Assembly (NCBI RefSeq): GCF_003594875.1
Contig: NZ_QZEY01000010.1
Coordinates: 62,001-126,000 of the forward strand
Direction: 5' to 3'
DNA from: Bailinhaonella thermotolerans
GTDB lineage: Bacteria > Actinomycetota > Actinomycetes > Streptosporangiales > Streptosporangiaceae
Length of the DNA stretch: 64,000 nucleotides
Shown: piece after piece, positions 1 to 8,961 of the stretch
Layout: the number at the start of each line of letters is the position of its first letter
How positions within the stretch are numbered: position 1 is the stretch's first letter
Notes under the pieces: model-generated
Seen by the model: the letters and a program-made list of their open reading frames with translations, nothing else
Database searches by the model: none
What the model was told of the DNA's origin: nothing
Program-made: the position numbers and the translations under genes

Positions 1-355
1 CCGTCATAACGCTCATTCGGGCGATCTCACCCGCCCCCCGCATCCCACCGGAACTCCCGCCCCGCCGTCCACACCCCCCACGCGCCCGGCCACCAGGACC
101 GGGGAGCCGGATGCGGGCGCGCGGTTTATTCGGTTGCGGATGGCAGCGGAGTACCGGAGCATGGGGTGCATGTTCCGGCACGCGATCTTCCTCACGCCCG
201 CCAGCGCGGGCGCGATGGCGCGTGCCTCGGTTCTCTCCGGCTCCTTCGACGGCGCGGAGCGCTGACCCCTTCCCGGGCGTCCTGGTGACCCGGCGGGGAG
301 GGGTTGTCCTCGCGCTCGGGTCACCGCTTTGGAAACCACACCGAAGGACCGGAAC
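1..355. other. Leader region before EF-Tu, no gene seen
   Basis: This 355-base stretch holds no reading frame I can defend. The frames that stay open are low-complexity Arg/Pro/Ala shadows typical of high-GC DNA. A plausible ribosome-binding site (GAAGGA) lies about 9 bases before the EF-Tu ATG at 356. I could not pick out a confident promoter or attenuator. Confidence 0.6.
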
Positions 356-1528
356 ATGGCCAAGCAGGCCTACACGCGGACGAAGCCGCATCTGAACATC
401 GGCACGATGGGGCACGTCGACCACGGCAAGACCACGCTCACCGCGGCGATCACGAAGGTGCTCAGCGAGCGGGGCGGGGCGAAGTACGTCCCGTTCGACC
501 GGATCGACCGCGCGCCGGAGGAGACCGCGCGGGGCATCACGATCAACATCTCGCACGTGGAGTACGAGACGGCGAGCCGCCACTACGCCCACGTGGACAT
601 GCCGGGCCACGCCGACTACGTGAAGAACATGATCACGGGGGCGGCGCAGCTCGACGGGGCTATCCTCGTCGTGTCCGCGCAGGACGGGATCATGCCGCAG
701 ACGCGGGAGCACGTGCTGCTCGCGCGCCGGGTCGGGGTCGAGCACGTCGTCGTCGCGCTCAACAAGGCCGACGGCGCGGACCCCGAGCTGGCCGACCTGG
801 TCGAGCTGGAGCTGCGGGAGCTGCTCGACGAGCACGGGTACGGCGACAGCCCGATCGTGCGCGTGTCCGGGCTGCGGGCGCTGGAGGGCGACCCGGCGTG
901 GACCGAGGCGATCGAGTCGCTGCTCCGGGCCGTGGACGACCACATCCCGGTCCCGGTCCGCTACCTCGACGCCCCGTTCCTGCTGCCGGTGGAGAACTCC
1001 CTCACCGTCACCGGCCGAGGCACGGTGGTGACGGGCGTGATCGAGCGCGGCACGATCGCGGTCGGCGACCGCGTCGAGGCCGTGGGCCTGGGCGAGGGGT
1101 TCACCGCCGTGGTGACGGGCGTCGAGACGTTCGGCAAGACCATGGAGCGCGGCCAGGCCGGCGACAACGCCGCCCTGCTCCTGCGGGGGATCCGGCGCGA
1201 GCAGGTACGGCGGGGCATGGTCCTCGCCGCCCCGGGCACGCTCTCGGCGCACCGGCGCTTCACCGCCCGCCTCTACCTCCTCACGGAGTCGGAGGGCGGC
1301 CGGCACCGGCCGATCACGTCGGGCTACCGGCCCCAGCTCTACCTGCGGACCGCCGACGTCCCCGGCACGCTCACCCTCCGCGACACCGACCTCGCCCTCC
1401 CCGGCGACACGGTCGTCGCGGACATCGAGCTCGCCAAGCCCACCGCCGTCGACCACGACCTCGGCTTCGCCCTCCGCGAGGGCGGCCGCACGGTCGCCGC
1501 CGGCGTCATCCAGGAACTCCACACCTGA
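356..1528 (+). CDS. tuf: Divergent elongation factor Tu paralogue
   Basis: Translation elongation factor Tu: a GTPase that carries aminoacyl-tRNA to the ribosome in the cytoplasm. The start at 356 is chosen because [12 protein letters not shown] matches the family N-terminus and GAAGGA precedes it; an in-frame start 27 bases upstream is less likely. G1 (GHVDHGKT) is at residues 19-26, G3 at 81-85, G4 (NKAD) at 136-139, followed by domains 2 and 3. At 390 aa it is slightly shorter than the usual 394-397. Oddities are DMPGH where DCPGH is standard (Met82), NKAD where NKCD is usual, and a diverged domain 3 that still keeps YRPQ and REGGRTV. No ribosomal-protein or fus genes flank it, so this is probably a second, non-str-operon tuf like the extra tuf genes of some actinomycetes. 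The GTPase assignment is firm; the special role is inference. Confidence 0.95.
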   Translation: MAKQAYTRTKPHLNIGTMGHVDHGKTTLTAAITKVLSERGGAKYVPFDRIDRAPEETARGITINISHVEYETASRHYAHVDMPGHADYVKNMITGAAQLDGAILVVSAQDGIMPQTREHVLLARRVGVEHVVVALNKADGADPELADLVELELRELLDEHGYGDSPIVRVSGLRALEGDPAWTEAIESLLRAVDDHIPVPVRYLDAPFLLPVENSLTVTGRGTVVTGVIERGTIAVGDRVEAVGLGEGFTAVVTGVETFGKTMERGQAGDNAALLLRGIRREQVRRGMVLAAPGTLSAHRRFTARLYLLTESEGGRHRPITSGYRPQLYLRTADVPGTLTLRDTDLALPGDTVVADIELAKPTAVDHDLGFALREGGRTVAAGVIQELHT

Positions 1529-1533
1529 CCCCG

Positions 1534-1562
1534 GGAGCCCCGGCCACCCCGGCCGGGGCTCC
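1534..1562. terminator. Hairpin between convergent tuf and kinase genes
   Basis: A perfect 12-bp stem (GGAGCCCCGGCC at 1534-1545, complement at 1551-1562) with a 5-base loop lies 6 bases after the tuf stop. It would also serve the convergent kinase gene. There is no U-tract, as is common in actinomycetes. Confidence 0.7.
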
Positions 1563-1626
1563 TGCCCGTCGCACGCCCCGAGACGACCGGCCCCCTCTTC
1601 GCCCGGAGCGAGGGGCGGCACGGGGC

Positions 1627-2685
1627 TCAGGAGGCGGCGTGATCCGCGGGGAAGAAGAGGCCGGAGCGGGTGATGCCCGGGGGAAGGGAGCCGAGGCGGG
1701 CCGCGGCGGCGAGGGTGGCGGCGCCTTCCGTCGAGGGGGACCTCGGGGGGAGCAGGACCGCGTGGCCGGAGACGGCGGCGGCGAAGGACTCGCGGAGGAG
1801 CGGGATCGCGGGGATCAGGTTGCCCGCGGTGGAGATCCGGCGGGGGGCGTCCGGCGGGAGGGCGGCGAGGGCGGTCTCGGCCAGATGCGCGCCGGCTCGG
1901 GTGAGGATGTCGCGGGCGACCAGGTCGCCGGACTCGGCCGCGGTCACCACGTCGGGCACGAAGGACGCGAGCAGCCCGGCGCGGTCGGGGCGCGTGTAGA
2001 TCGCGGCGACCAGGTCCTTCGGCCCGCCGAACCGGGATTCGAGGGCCATGAGCAGGAGCGCCGAGCCGCCCGCCCGGCCGTCGCCCGCGCGCAGGGCGGC
2101 CTCCAGCCCGGCGCGGCCGATCCAGGCGCCGCCGCCCGCGTCGCCGAGGAGGTGCCCCCAGCCGTCCACGCGGTTCCAGGCCCCGCGCAGGTCGGTGCCG
2201 ACCGCGACCGCGCCCGTGCCCGCGGCGACCACCGCCCCGCCGGACAGCCCGAGCGCGCCGACGTACGACGTGAGGGCGTCGCTCGCGAGCACCACCTCGT
2301 CCGCCCACGCCCGCAGCACGCCGGGGAGCGCTCGCCGGATCTCGCCGCCGAGCAGGATCGCGCCCGCGGAGCCCATCCCGATCGCGTCCACGCGAGTCAG
2401 CCCGGCCGCGTCCAGGAGTTCGGTCACGATCGCCCCGAGCACCTCTCCCAGGTGCGCCGCGTCCACGCCGCCGGCGGTCACCCGGTTGGGGATGTCCCGC
2501 GCCGCCCGCGCCACCGTCCGCGGCTCCCCGAGCGGGCCCGGGCCTGCCTCGGGCGGGCCCACCTCGCCCCCGCCCCCGCCGGGCTGCGCCGGGTCCGCGG
2601 GCGGCTCGCCGTACGTGAAACGGGTCAGGACGCCGCGAGCGCCGGTGCCGCCGACGTCGAGGCCGATGGTGGTGAGCATGGGCAT
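1627..2685 (-). CDS. BadF/BadG/BcrA/BcrD-type ATPase, NagK-like sugar kinase
   Basis: A cytoplasmic kinase of the actin-like ATPase (BadF/BadG) superfamily, whose members include N-acetylglucosamine kinases that phosphorylate the sugar with ATP. The N-terminus has the phosphate-1 loop GLDVGGTGARG. Further in, GLSGGAVVAAGTGAVAVG gives the second phosphate loop, and DGWGHLLGDAGGGAWIGRAGL is typical of the NagK group. The length of about 352 aa fits the family. The start is placed at the second in-frame ATG (2685), 9 bases after GGAAGG; an ATG at 2694 directly abuts that Shine-Dalgarno sequence. It is transcribed alone and converges on tuf. The substrate is not readable from sequence, and GlcNAc is only the common case. 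Confidence 0.8.
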   Translation of the reverse strand: MPMLTTIGLDVGGTGARGVLTRFTYGEPPADPAQPGGGGGEVGPPEAGPGPLGEPRTVARAARDIPNRVTAGGVDAAHLGEVLGAIVTELLDAAGLTRVDAIGMGSAGAILLGGEIRRALPGVLRAWADEVVLASDALTSYVGALGLSGGAVVAAGTGAVAVGTDLRGAWNRVDGWGHLLGDAGGGAWIGRAGLEAALRAGDGRAGGSALLLMALESRFGGPKDLVAAIYTRPDRAGLLASFVPDVVTAAESGDLVARDILTRAGAHLAETALAALPPDAPRRISTAGNLIPAIPLLRESFAAAVSGHAVLLPPRSPSTEGAATLAAAARLGSLPPGITRSGLFFPADHAAS

Positions 2686-2835
2686 GCGCCGCATCCTTCC
2701 ACCGGCCGGGGACGGGCGGTCACGGGACCCGCACAGGTTGATGAAGAAGTGAGAACTGAGGCCTTCCGCTCCCTCCCGCGGAGGAAGACGATCGCAGTGG
2801 TCCGCGTGTTCGCGCCGTCCCGCTGAGGAGCCCGA

Positions 2836-4200
2836 ATGCAGGCGTTACTCGACTCGATCTCCGGCTTCGTCTGGGGACCGTTCCTCCTGATCCCCCTGCT
2901 CCTGCTCACCGGCCTCTACCTCACGATCATGTTGAGGGGCCTCCAGTTCCACAAGCTCTTCCACGCGCTCTGGCTGGCGCTCGTACGGCGCAGCGAGCCC
3001 GGCGGCGAGGGCGACATCTCCCACTATCAGGCGCTTTCCACCGCCCTGGCCGCGACCGTCGGCGTGGGCAACATCGCCGGCGTCGCGACCGCGATCCACC
3101 TCGGCGGCCCCGGCGCGCTCTTCTGGATGTGGGTCACCGGCCTGCTCGGCATGGCGACCAAGTACGCCGAGGCGTTCCTCGGCGTGCGCTTCCGCCGCCC
3201 GGACGCCAAGGGCGAGCAGAGCGGCGGCCCGATGTTCTACCTGACGTACGGCGTGGGCGGCCGCCTCGGGTCCGTCCTCGGCGTCCTGTTCGCCGTCTTC
3301 GGCGCGATCGCCGCGTTCGGGATCGGCAACATGGTGCAGTCCAACAGCGTCGCCGACGCGGTCCACGACCAGTGGAGCGTCCCCATGTGGGCCACCGGCG
3401 CGGTCATCACGGTCCTGTCGGCGATCGTGATCCTCGGCGGCATCAAGAGCATCGGCACCTTCACCAGCGCCTTCGTGCCCGTGATGATCATCTTTTACAT
3501 CCTGGCCGGGCTCTGGATCATCGCGGTCAACGTCGCCGAGCTGCCCGCCGCGCTCGGCCTGATCTTCACCGACGCGTTCACCGGCACCGCCGCCACCGGC
3601 GGGTTCGCCGGCGCGAGCGTGCTGCTGGCCATCCGGTACGGCGTCGCCCGCGGCATCTTCTCCAACGAGTCGGGCCTCGGCACCGGCGGCATCGCGGCCG
3701 CCGCCGCCAAGACCAACGAGCCGGTGCGGCAGGCCCTGGTCTCCATGACCCAGACGTTCATCGACACGCTGGTCGTCGTCAGCATGACCGGCCTGGCGAT
3801 CATCGTGACCGGCGCGTGGACCAGCGGCAAGGACGGCGCGCCCCTCACGATCCAGGCGTTCAGCGACGGCCTGCCCGGGCAGTGGGGCGGCATCGTCGTC
3901 ACCATCGGCCTGGTCCTGTTCGCGTACTCCACCCTGCTCGGCTGGGCCTACTACGGCGAACGCTGCATGGACCGCCTCTTCGGCCGCGTGGCGGTGACGC
4001 CGTACCGGCTGCTGTTCATCGCGCTGATCTTCGTCGGCACGGTGGCGGAGCTGCGGACCGTCTGGACGTTCTCCGACATCATGAACGGCCTGATGGCCCT
4101 GCCCAACCTCATCGGCCTGATCCTGCTGTCGGGCCTCGTGGTCCGCGAGACCCGGGAGTACTTCAGCCGCCCCGACTGGGAGAAGATCTCCACCTCCTGA
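2836..4200 (+). CDS. Sodium:alanine/glycine symporter (AgcS family)
   Basis: An inner-membrane secondary transporter of the AgcS/AlsT family, which couples uptake of alanine or glycine to Na+ entry. The 454-aa protein is almost entirely hydrophobic with roughly eleven predicted helices. It carries the family signature [14 protein letters not shown] near residues 275-288 and the early [21 protein letters not shown] region near 66-86. The ATG at 2836 follows GAGGAG at 9 bases. It is monocistronic, with a hairpin after the stop. Substrate preference (alanine, glycine or glutamine) cannot be decided here. Confidence 0.92.
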   Translation: MQALLDSISGFVWGPFLLIPLLLLTGLYLTIMLRGLQFHKLFHALWLALVRRSEPGGEGDISHYQALSTALAATVGVGNIAGVATAIHLGGPGALFWMWVTGLLGMATKYAEAFLGVRFRRPDAKGEQSGGPMFYLTYGVGGRLGSVLGVLFAVFGAIAAFGIGNMVQSNSVADAVHDQWSVPMWATGAVITVLSAIVILGGIKSIGTFTSAFVPVMIIFYILAGLWIIAVNVAELPAALGLIFTDAFTGTAATGGFAGASVLLAIRYGVARGIFSNESGLGTGGIAAAAAKTNEPVRQALVSMTQTFIDTLVVVSMTGLAIIVTGAWTSGKDGAPLTIQAFSDGLPGQWGGIVVTIGLVLFAYSTLLGWAYYGERCMDRLFGRVAVTPYRLLFIALIFVGTVAELRTVWTFSDIMNGLMALPNLIGLILLSGLVVRETREYFSRPDWEKISTS

Positions 4201-4218
4201 CCCGGTGGGAAACGGCGG

Positions 4219-4241
4219 ACGGCGGGCCCCGCGCCCGCCGT
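4219..4241 (+). terminator. Hairpin after AgcS symporter gene
   Basis: The arms ACGGCGGGC (4219-4227) and GCCCGCCGT (4233-4241) form a perfect 9-bp G/C-rich stem with a 5-base loop, 19 bases after the symporter stop. No U-run follows. Confidence 0.55.
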
Positions 4242-4372
4242 TCCCCGTCCCGGGAATGACGGGTTAATGGTGATCGACTACTTCTGGTGACGGATGGTAG
4301 GTTCGAGGCAGGTGCGCCGGGAAGTCTGGTCGGCAGTTCTCATGTGATCCCCGTGACTGAGGAGCCGACCTG

Positions 4373-4819
4373 GTGCGCGCGCGTGATCTCGCTGCCGACT
4401 TCCCGACCATCGCCCTGGGCACGTCCGCGATGGACGCCGCCCGGCTGCTCGCCGAGCACCGCCTGCCCGGGCTGATCGTCGTCGACGACCGGGGAGCGCC
4501 CCGCACCATCCTGCCCGGCACCCAGGTGCTGCGGCTGGCCGTGCCCGGGTACGCCCAGGAGGACCCGGCCCTGGCGCGCGTCGTGGACGAGGCGCACGCC
4601 GACGAGTTCGCGCGCACGCTCAACGGCAGGACCGTGCGCGAGTGCCTGCCGGAGCAGCCGCGCGAGCTGCCGGTGGCCGCGCCCGACGACACGGTCCTGG
4701 AGATCGCCGCCATGATGGCGCGCTGCCGCAGCCCGCTGGTCGCGGTGGTGGACGACGACGGGCGCATGATCGGCGCCGTCACCCTCCAGGCCCTGCTCAA
4801 CGCGGTGCTGCCGGCATGA
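4373..4819 (+). CDS. CBS-domain protein
   Basis: A small cytoplasmic protein of 148 aa consisting of a Bateman module, that is, two CBS motifs that normally bind adenosyl ligands and regulate a partner. CBS1 starts at the N-terminus (DFPTIALGTSAMDAARLL, then LPGLIVVDDRG). CBS2 covers the C-terminal half (LPVAAPDDTVLEIAAMM, then PLVAVVDDDGRMIGAVTL). The GTG start at 4373 follows GAGGAG at 9 bases. The stop overlaps the ATG of the downstream permease gene (ATGA at 4816-4819), so the two are translationally coupled. The likely job is ligand-dependent control of that permease, by analogy with CBS-gated ion transporters. The ligand is unknown. Confidence 0.85.
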   Translation: MRARDLAADFPTIALGTSAMDAARLLAEHRLPGLIVVDDRGAPRTILPGTQVLRLAVPGYAQEDPALARVVDEAHADEFARTLNGRTVRECLPEQPRELPVAAPDDTVLEIAAMMARCRSPLVAVVDDDGRMIGAVTLQALLNAVLPA

Positions 4820-6108
4820 GCGTCACCGCCTGGCTCGCCGTCGTCGCGTTCCTCGGCGCGTACGCGCTGATCGCCACCGAGCGGATCCACCGCGTCATGG
4901 CCGCGCTCGGCGGCGCGGGGATCATGCTGCTGATCCACGCCACCGACGCGAAGGCCGCGTTCTTCTCCGAGCACTCCGGCATCGACTGGAACGTCGTCTT
5001 CCTGCTGCTCGGCATGATGGTCATCGTCGGCGTGCTCAAGCAGACGGGCGTGTTCGAGTACCTCGCCATCTGGGCGGCCAAGCGCGCCCGCGGCAGGCCG
5101 TTCCGGCTGATGGCGCTGCTGATCGTCATCACCGCACTGGCGTCGGCGCTGCTCGACAACGTCACGACCGTGCTGCTGATCGCCCCGGTGACGTTCCTGG
5201 TCTGCGAACGGCTGGCGCTGCCGGTCGCGCCGTTCCTGATCGCCGAGGCGATGGCCTCCAACATCGGCGGCACGGCCACCCTGGTCGGCGACCCGCCCAA
5301 CATCATCATCGCCAGCCGCGGCGGGCTGTCCTTCAACGACTTCCTCGTCCACCTGGCGCCGCTCGTCGTCGTCCTCCTGGTCGTCTTCATCGGCCTGTGC
5401 CGGATCATGTTCCGGAAGTCGTTCGTGTACGACCCGGAGCGCGCGGCCGAGATCATGCGGCTCCAGGAGCGCGAGGCCATCGGCGACCGCCGCCTGCTCT
5501 GGCAGAGCCTGACCGTGCTCGTGATCGTGATGGCCGCGTTCGTGCTGCACCCGGTGCTGCACTACGAGCCCTCGATCGTGGCCGTCCTCGGCGCGGGCGT
5601 GCTGGTCGCGGCCACCCGCGTCACCACCCAGGAGGCGCTTGAGGAGGTCGAGTGGGAGACGCTCGTCTTCTTCGCCGGCCTGTTCGTCATGGTCGGCGCG
5701 CTGGTCGAGACCGGCGTGATCGGCCAGATCTCCCAGGCCGCCGTCCAGGCCACCGAGGGCCGGCTCGGCGTCGCGACGATGCTGCTGCTGTGGGCCTCGG
5801 CGGGGCTGTCGGCGATCGTGGACAACATCCCGTACGTCGCCACGATGAGCCCCATCGTCGCCGAGCTCGTCAGCGCCAACGGCGGCAACGACCACGCGCA
5901 GGTGCTCTGGTGGGCGCTGGCGCTCGGCGCCGACCTGGGCGGGAACGCCACCGCCGTCGGCGCGGCGGCGAACGTGGTCGTCCTCGGCATCGCCGCCCGG
6001 AACCGCGCCCCCATCAGCTTCTGGGAGTTCACCAAGTACGGCCTCATCGTGACCCTGGTGACGATCACCGTGGCCACGCCGTACCTCTGGCTGCGCTACC
6101 TGACGTAA
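4816..6108 (+). CDS. ArsB/NhaD-type ion permease
   Basis: A membrane permease of the ion transporter superfamily (ArsB/NhaD/SLC13-like), 430 aa with about twelve hydrophobic helices. The segments ASALLDNVTTVLLIAPVTF, NIGGTATLVGDPPNIII and AIVDNIPYVATM are the paired DN motifs and the GDPPN motif characteristic of NhaD/ArsB proteins. Its ATG overlaps the CBS gene stop by 4 bases, so the two are probably made together. Together with the downstream TrkH and RCK genes it suggests a monovalent-cation block, favouring Na+/H+ antiport. The absence of arsR or arsC argues against arsenite export. Substrate is inference. Confidence 0.85.
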   Translation: MSVTAWLAVVAFLGAYALIATERIHRVMAALGGAGIMLLIHATDAKAAFFSEHSGIDWNVVFLLLGMMVIVGVLKQTGVFEYLAIWAAKRARGRPFRLMALLIVITALASALLDNVTTVLLIAPVTFLVCERLALPVAPFLIAEAMASNIGGTATLVGDPPNIIIASRGGLSFNDFLVHLAPLVVVLLVVFIGLCRIMFRKSFVYDPERAAEIMRLQEREAIGDRRLLWQSLTVLVIVMAAFVLHPVLHYEPSIVAVLGAGVLVAATRVTTQEALEEVEWETLVFFAGLFVMVGALVETGVIGQISQAAVQATEGRLGVATMLLLWASAGLSAIVDNIPYVATMSPIVAELVSANGGNDHAQVLWWALALGADLGGNATAVGAAANVVVLGIAARNRAPISFWEFTKYGLIVTLVTITVATPYLWLRYLT

Positions 6109-6243
6109 TCCCGCGGTTCCCGGGTGCGGGAAAAGCGGGTCGCGCGGTGGCCAGGGCTGACTATGGTTTATCGCGTGATCAACCCCGACATAAACGGCAC
6201 GTCACGTAACCGGCCCGCGCCCCGGCGGCCCGCGAGCCCCGGC

Positions 6244-6348
6244 GGGGGCCGTACGCGCGCCGTTGCCAGCCTCGACGGGAGCCGTACGCGGGCTGTCGCG
6301 GGCAGCGGGAGCCGTACGCCCGTCGTGAGCCGCGGCGGGAGCCGTACA
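6244..6348. repeat. Four copies of GGGAGCCGTACG, about 30-bp period
   Basis: GGGAGCCGTACG or a one-base variant occurs at 6244-6255, 6277-6288, 6307-6318 and 6337-6348, spaced 33, 30 and 30 bases, directly before the trkH ATG at 6354. The last copy supplies the GGGAG that may act as Shine-Dalgarno sequence. The repeats carry the CGTACG palindrome that recurs in other intergenic regions of this window. Confidence 0.75.
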
Positions 6349-6353
6349 CGATC

Positions 6354-7709
6354 ATGAGACGTCCGTGGGGGCGGGCCCTGCTCGATCGGTTCCAGCACCC
6401 GGCCCAGGTCATCGTGAGCGGTTTCGGGTCCGCGATCCTCGCCGGCACCGGGCTGCTCGCCTCGCCGATGGCGACCTCGTCCGGGGAGCCCGCGGAATTC
6501 CTGGTCGCGCTGTTCACCGCCACCTCCGCGGTGTGCCTGACCGGGCTGGTGCTCGTCGACACCGCAGATCACTGGTCGTTGTTCGGCGAACTGGTGATCA
6601 TGGCGCTGATGCAGGTCGGCGGGCTCGGGATCATGACGCTGGCCACCTTGTTCACCGTGCTGCTGGCCGGGCGGCTGGGCCTGCGCGCCCGCCTGTTCGT
6701 GCAGGCCGAGACGAAGACGCCGCGCGCCGCCGACCTGCGGCGCGTCGTGCGCAACGTCGTGCTGTTCAGCCTGGCCGCCGAGCTCGTCCTCGCCGTGATC
6801 CTCGCCGCCCGCTTCGCCCTGGCGTACGGCGAGGCGCCCGGCCGCGCGGCGTACCTGGGGATCTTCCACTCGATCTCGTCGTTCAACAACGCGGGCTTCG
6901 CGCTCTGGCCGGACAGCGTGATCCGGTTCGCGACCGACCCCTGGATCATCCTGACGCTCACCGCCGGTGTGATCCTGGGCGGGATCGGCTTCCCCGTCGT
7001 GTTCGAGCTGGCGCGGTCCTGGCGCCGCCCCCGCACCTGGTCCGTCCTCACGCGGATCACGCTCACCGTGTCCGCCGTGCTGCTGACCCTGGGCACGATG
7101 ATCTTCCTGGCGACCGAGTGGACCAACCCGCGCACGCTGGGCGGGATGGACGACCCGGGGAAGTTCCTGACGTCCTTCTTCCTGTCCGCGATGACCCGCT
7201 CCGGCGGGTTCAACAGCGTGAACATGGACGAGCTGCGCCCCTCCAGCCTGCTCCTGTGCGAGCTGCTGATGTTCATCGGCGGCGGCAGCGCGGGCACGGC
7301 GGGCGGGATCAAGGTGACGACGTTCGGCGTGCTCCTGTTCATGGTCTGGTCGGAGCTGCGCGGCGAGCCCCGGGTCAACGCCTGGCACCGCCGCCTGCCC
7401 TCCCCCACCCAGCGGCAGGCCGTCACGATCACGCTGATGAGCATCGTGCTGATCGCATTCTCGACATACCTGCTACTGGTCCTGACTCCCCATAATCTGG
7501 ACTTCGTGCTGTTCGAAGCCGTCTCGGCCGCGACCACCAACGGAATGTCCACCGGCATCACCCCCGAGTCCACGGTGGCCGGCCAGATCCTGCTCATCCT
7601 GCTCATGTTCGTGGGCAGGACGGGCCCCCTCACCCTGGGCAGCGCCCTCGCCCTGCGCGAGCGCACCCGCCGCTACGAACTCCCCGAGGAGCGGGTCATC
7701 GTTGGCTGA
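6354..7709 (+). CDS. trkH: TrkH/KtrB-type potassium uptake channel subunit
   Basis: The membrane pore subunit of a Trk/Ktr potassium uptake system, 451 aa. It has the four repeated M1-P-M2 units of the family, with filter-like segments SISSFNNAGF, TRSGGFNSVN and ATTNGMSTGI, plus GGGSAGTAGGIK before the third helix pair. The start is the ATG at 6354, just after the last 30-bp repeat; the nearest purine-rich sequence (GGGAG) is 12 bases away, which is long. The 3' end overlaps the next gene by 8 bases, so channel and gating subunit are co-expressed. The 451-aa length fits KtrB-type proteins rather than the 480-plus residues of classical TrkH. Confidence 0.92.
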   Translation: MRRPWGRALLDRFQHPAQVIVSGFGSAILAGTGLLASPMATSSGEPAEFLVALFTATSAVCLTGLVLVDTADHWSLFGELVIMALMQVGGLGIMTLATLFTVLLAGRLGLRARLFVQAETKTPRAADLRRVVRNVVLFSLAAELVLAVILAARFALAYGEAPGRAAYLGIFHSISSFNNAGFALWPDSVIRFATDPWIILTLTAGVILGGIGFPVVFELARSWRRPRTWSVLTRITLTVSAVLLTLGTMIFLATEWTNPRTLGGMDDPGKFLTSFFLSAMTRSGGFNSVNMDELRPSSLLLCELLMFIGGGSAGTAGGIKVTTFGVLLFMVWSELRGEPRVNAWHRRLPSPTQRQAVTITLMSIVLIAFSTYLLLVLTPHNLDFVLFEAVSAATTNGMSTGITPESTVAGQILLILLMFVGRTGPLTLGSALALRERTRRYELPEERVIVG

Positions 7710-8364
7710 CAAGAAGAACGATCCGGTCGTCGTCATCGGCCTGGGCCGCTTCGGCTCCTCCCTGGCCCTCGAACTGGTACGGCGGGGCACCGAGGTCCTC
7801 GCCATCGACAACGGCCGCAAGACCGTCCGGGCCCTCAGCGGCCACATCACCCAGATCGCCGAGGCCGACAGCACCGACATCGAGGCGCTGCGCCAGCTCG
7901 GCGTCCAGGACTTCTACCGCGCGGTGGTGGCGATCGGCACCAACATGGAGGCCAGCATCCTCACCACCTCACTCCTGGTGGAGCTGGGCATAGAGAACAT
8001 CTGGGCCAAGGCGATCAGCAAGCAGCACGGCCAGATCCTGTCCCGCATCGGCGCCCACCACATCGTCTTCCCCGAGCACGACATGGGCGAGCGGGTGGCC
8101 CACCTGGTCAGCGGCCGGATGCTCGACTTCCTGCAGGTGGACGACAACTTCGCGCTGGCCAAGACCCACCCGCCGCGCGAGTTCGTGGGCATGCCCCTGG
8201 GCGAGTCCGCGCTGCGCCGCAAGTTCGGCGTGACGGTGGTCGCCGTCAAGTCCCCCGGCGGCGAGTTCACGTACGCGGCCGCCGACACCGTCCTCACGTA
8301 CGGCGACATCATCGTCATCTCCGGCCACACCGACCAGGTAGAACGCTTCGCCGACCAGCCCTGA
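7702..8364 (+). CDS. RCK (TrkA/KtrA) potassium channel gating subunit
   Basis: A cytoplasmic regulatory subunit, 220 aa, that forms rings on TrkH/KtrB channels and gates K+ uptake in response to nucleotides. The N-terminal RCK_N Rossmann fold shows VIGLGRFGSSLA (GxGxxG) at about residues 11-22 and the following acidic strand end EVLAIDNG. The C-terminal RCK_C domain is at roughly 140-215. The TTG start at 7702 lies inside the end of trkH (8-base overlap). At about 220 aa with one RCK_N and one RCK_C it is the short KtrA type, not the doubled TrkA type. Confidence 0.9.
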   Translation: MADKKNDPVVVIGLGRFGSSLALELVRRGTEVLAIDNGRKTVRALSGHITQIAEADSTDIEALRQLGVQDFYRAVVAIGTNMEASILTTSLLVELGIENIWAKAISKQHGQILSRIGAHHIVFPEHDMGERVAHLVSGRMLDFLQVDDNFALAKTHPPREFVGMPLGESALRRKFGVTVVAVKSPGGEFTYAAADTVLTYGDIIVISGHTDQVERFADQP

Positions 8365-8425
8365 CCCCCCAACAGCAGTCACGCCCGCCCCAACCTCCCA
8401 CTATCCTCGATACGCTGTCACCAGC

Positions 8426-8501
8426 GGGGCGTTAGCTCAATTGGCAGAGCTGTGGACTTTTAATCCATAGGTTCCGGGTTCGAGTCCCGGGCGCCCTACC
8501 A
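8426..8501 (+). tRNA. tRNA-Lys (UUU)
   Basis: A complete cloverleaf. Acceptor GGGGCGT pairs with GCGCCCT (G-U at the end pair), the D arm is GCTC/GAGC, and the anticodon arm GTGGA/TCCAT holds the loop CTTTTAA with anticodon TTT at 8459-8461. The T arm is CCGGG/CCCGG with TTCGAGT. The discriminator is A and CCA is encoded (8499-8501). It stands alone rather than in a tRNA cluster. Confidence 0.97.
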
Positions 8502-8662
8502 ACGATCATGCCCTGACCTGCGGCTTCTTCGAGTTGCGAGCCTTTGCGGAATGAGGTTCGAGCCTTCGCGTGCTCGATGCGCGCTCGCGGGCACATGATC
8601 TCGCTCTTTCGGCATCGCCCAGGCGCTAGACGGATCCGCCGGCGGCGGGGGGCGGTTGTTCG

Positions 8663-8788
8663 TGAGCGTCGCTGTTCATGAGTGTCGCGACCGCGAAGGC
8701 CCACATCTCGCGCATTCTCGACAAGCTCGACCTCAACAGCCGCAGCCAGATCGCCCTGCTCGCCCACGGCGCCGGCCTGGCCGGCTGA
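8663..8788 (+). pseudogene. Fossil of a LuxR-type HTH domain C-terminus
   Basis: One frame reads SLFMSVATAKAHISRILDKL and goes on LDLNSRSQIALLAHGAGLAG before a stop. This is the second half of a LuxR/GerE helix-turn-helix (compare the family pattern LFVS-ATVKTHVSRIL-KL). A stop lies immediately upstream in the same frame. A second frame just before it repeats LFVSVA, as though a duplication of about 17 bases (GTGAGCGTCGC then ATGAGTGTCGC) broke the gene. No receiver or sensor domain remains upstream. It sits between tRNA-Lys and a TetR gene, so it may be the scar of a deletion or integration next to the tRNA. Confidence 0.65.
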
Positions 8789-8961
8789 ACCCCGCCCCGG
8801 CGGCACCTTCCGCCACAGGCGCGCAACCTCGCGCCCCCGGTCGCCGCGATGCTCCGCGGTCCCCGGAGCAGGGCCGACCGGACCGCGCCGCGTGGCCGGG
8901 TGCGCGATGCGGGTCCGGGGCGCGCGGACGGCGCGGGCGGCCGCCCCGCGGCGGGTGGCGG

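Noticed and set aside
304-2826. Long plus-strand open frame of 840 codons across tuf and the kinase gene
   Set aside because: It crosses two well-supported genes in another frame or strand and is Arg/Pro/Ala/Gly-rich without any domain; a high-GC shadow.
4264-5895. 543-codon minus-strand frame opposite the CBS and permease genes
   Set aside because: His/Asp/Arg-rich shadow of the hydrophobic permease; no motif.
6124-6357. 77-codon frame with GSRTRAVA repeats before trkH
   Set aside because: The peptide repeat only reflects the DNA repeats of the leader; no ribosome-binding site and the frame runs into trkH.
8432-8806. Minus-strand open frame ending with TRTRNLWIKSPQLCQLS
   Set aside because: Its C-terminus is the antisense of tRNA-Lys, a well-known spurious protein call.
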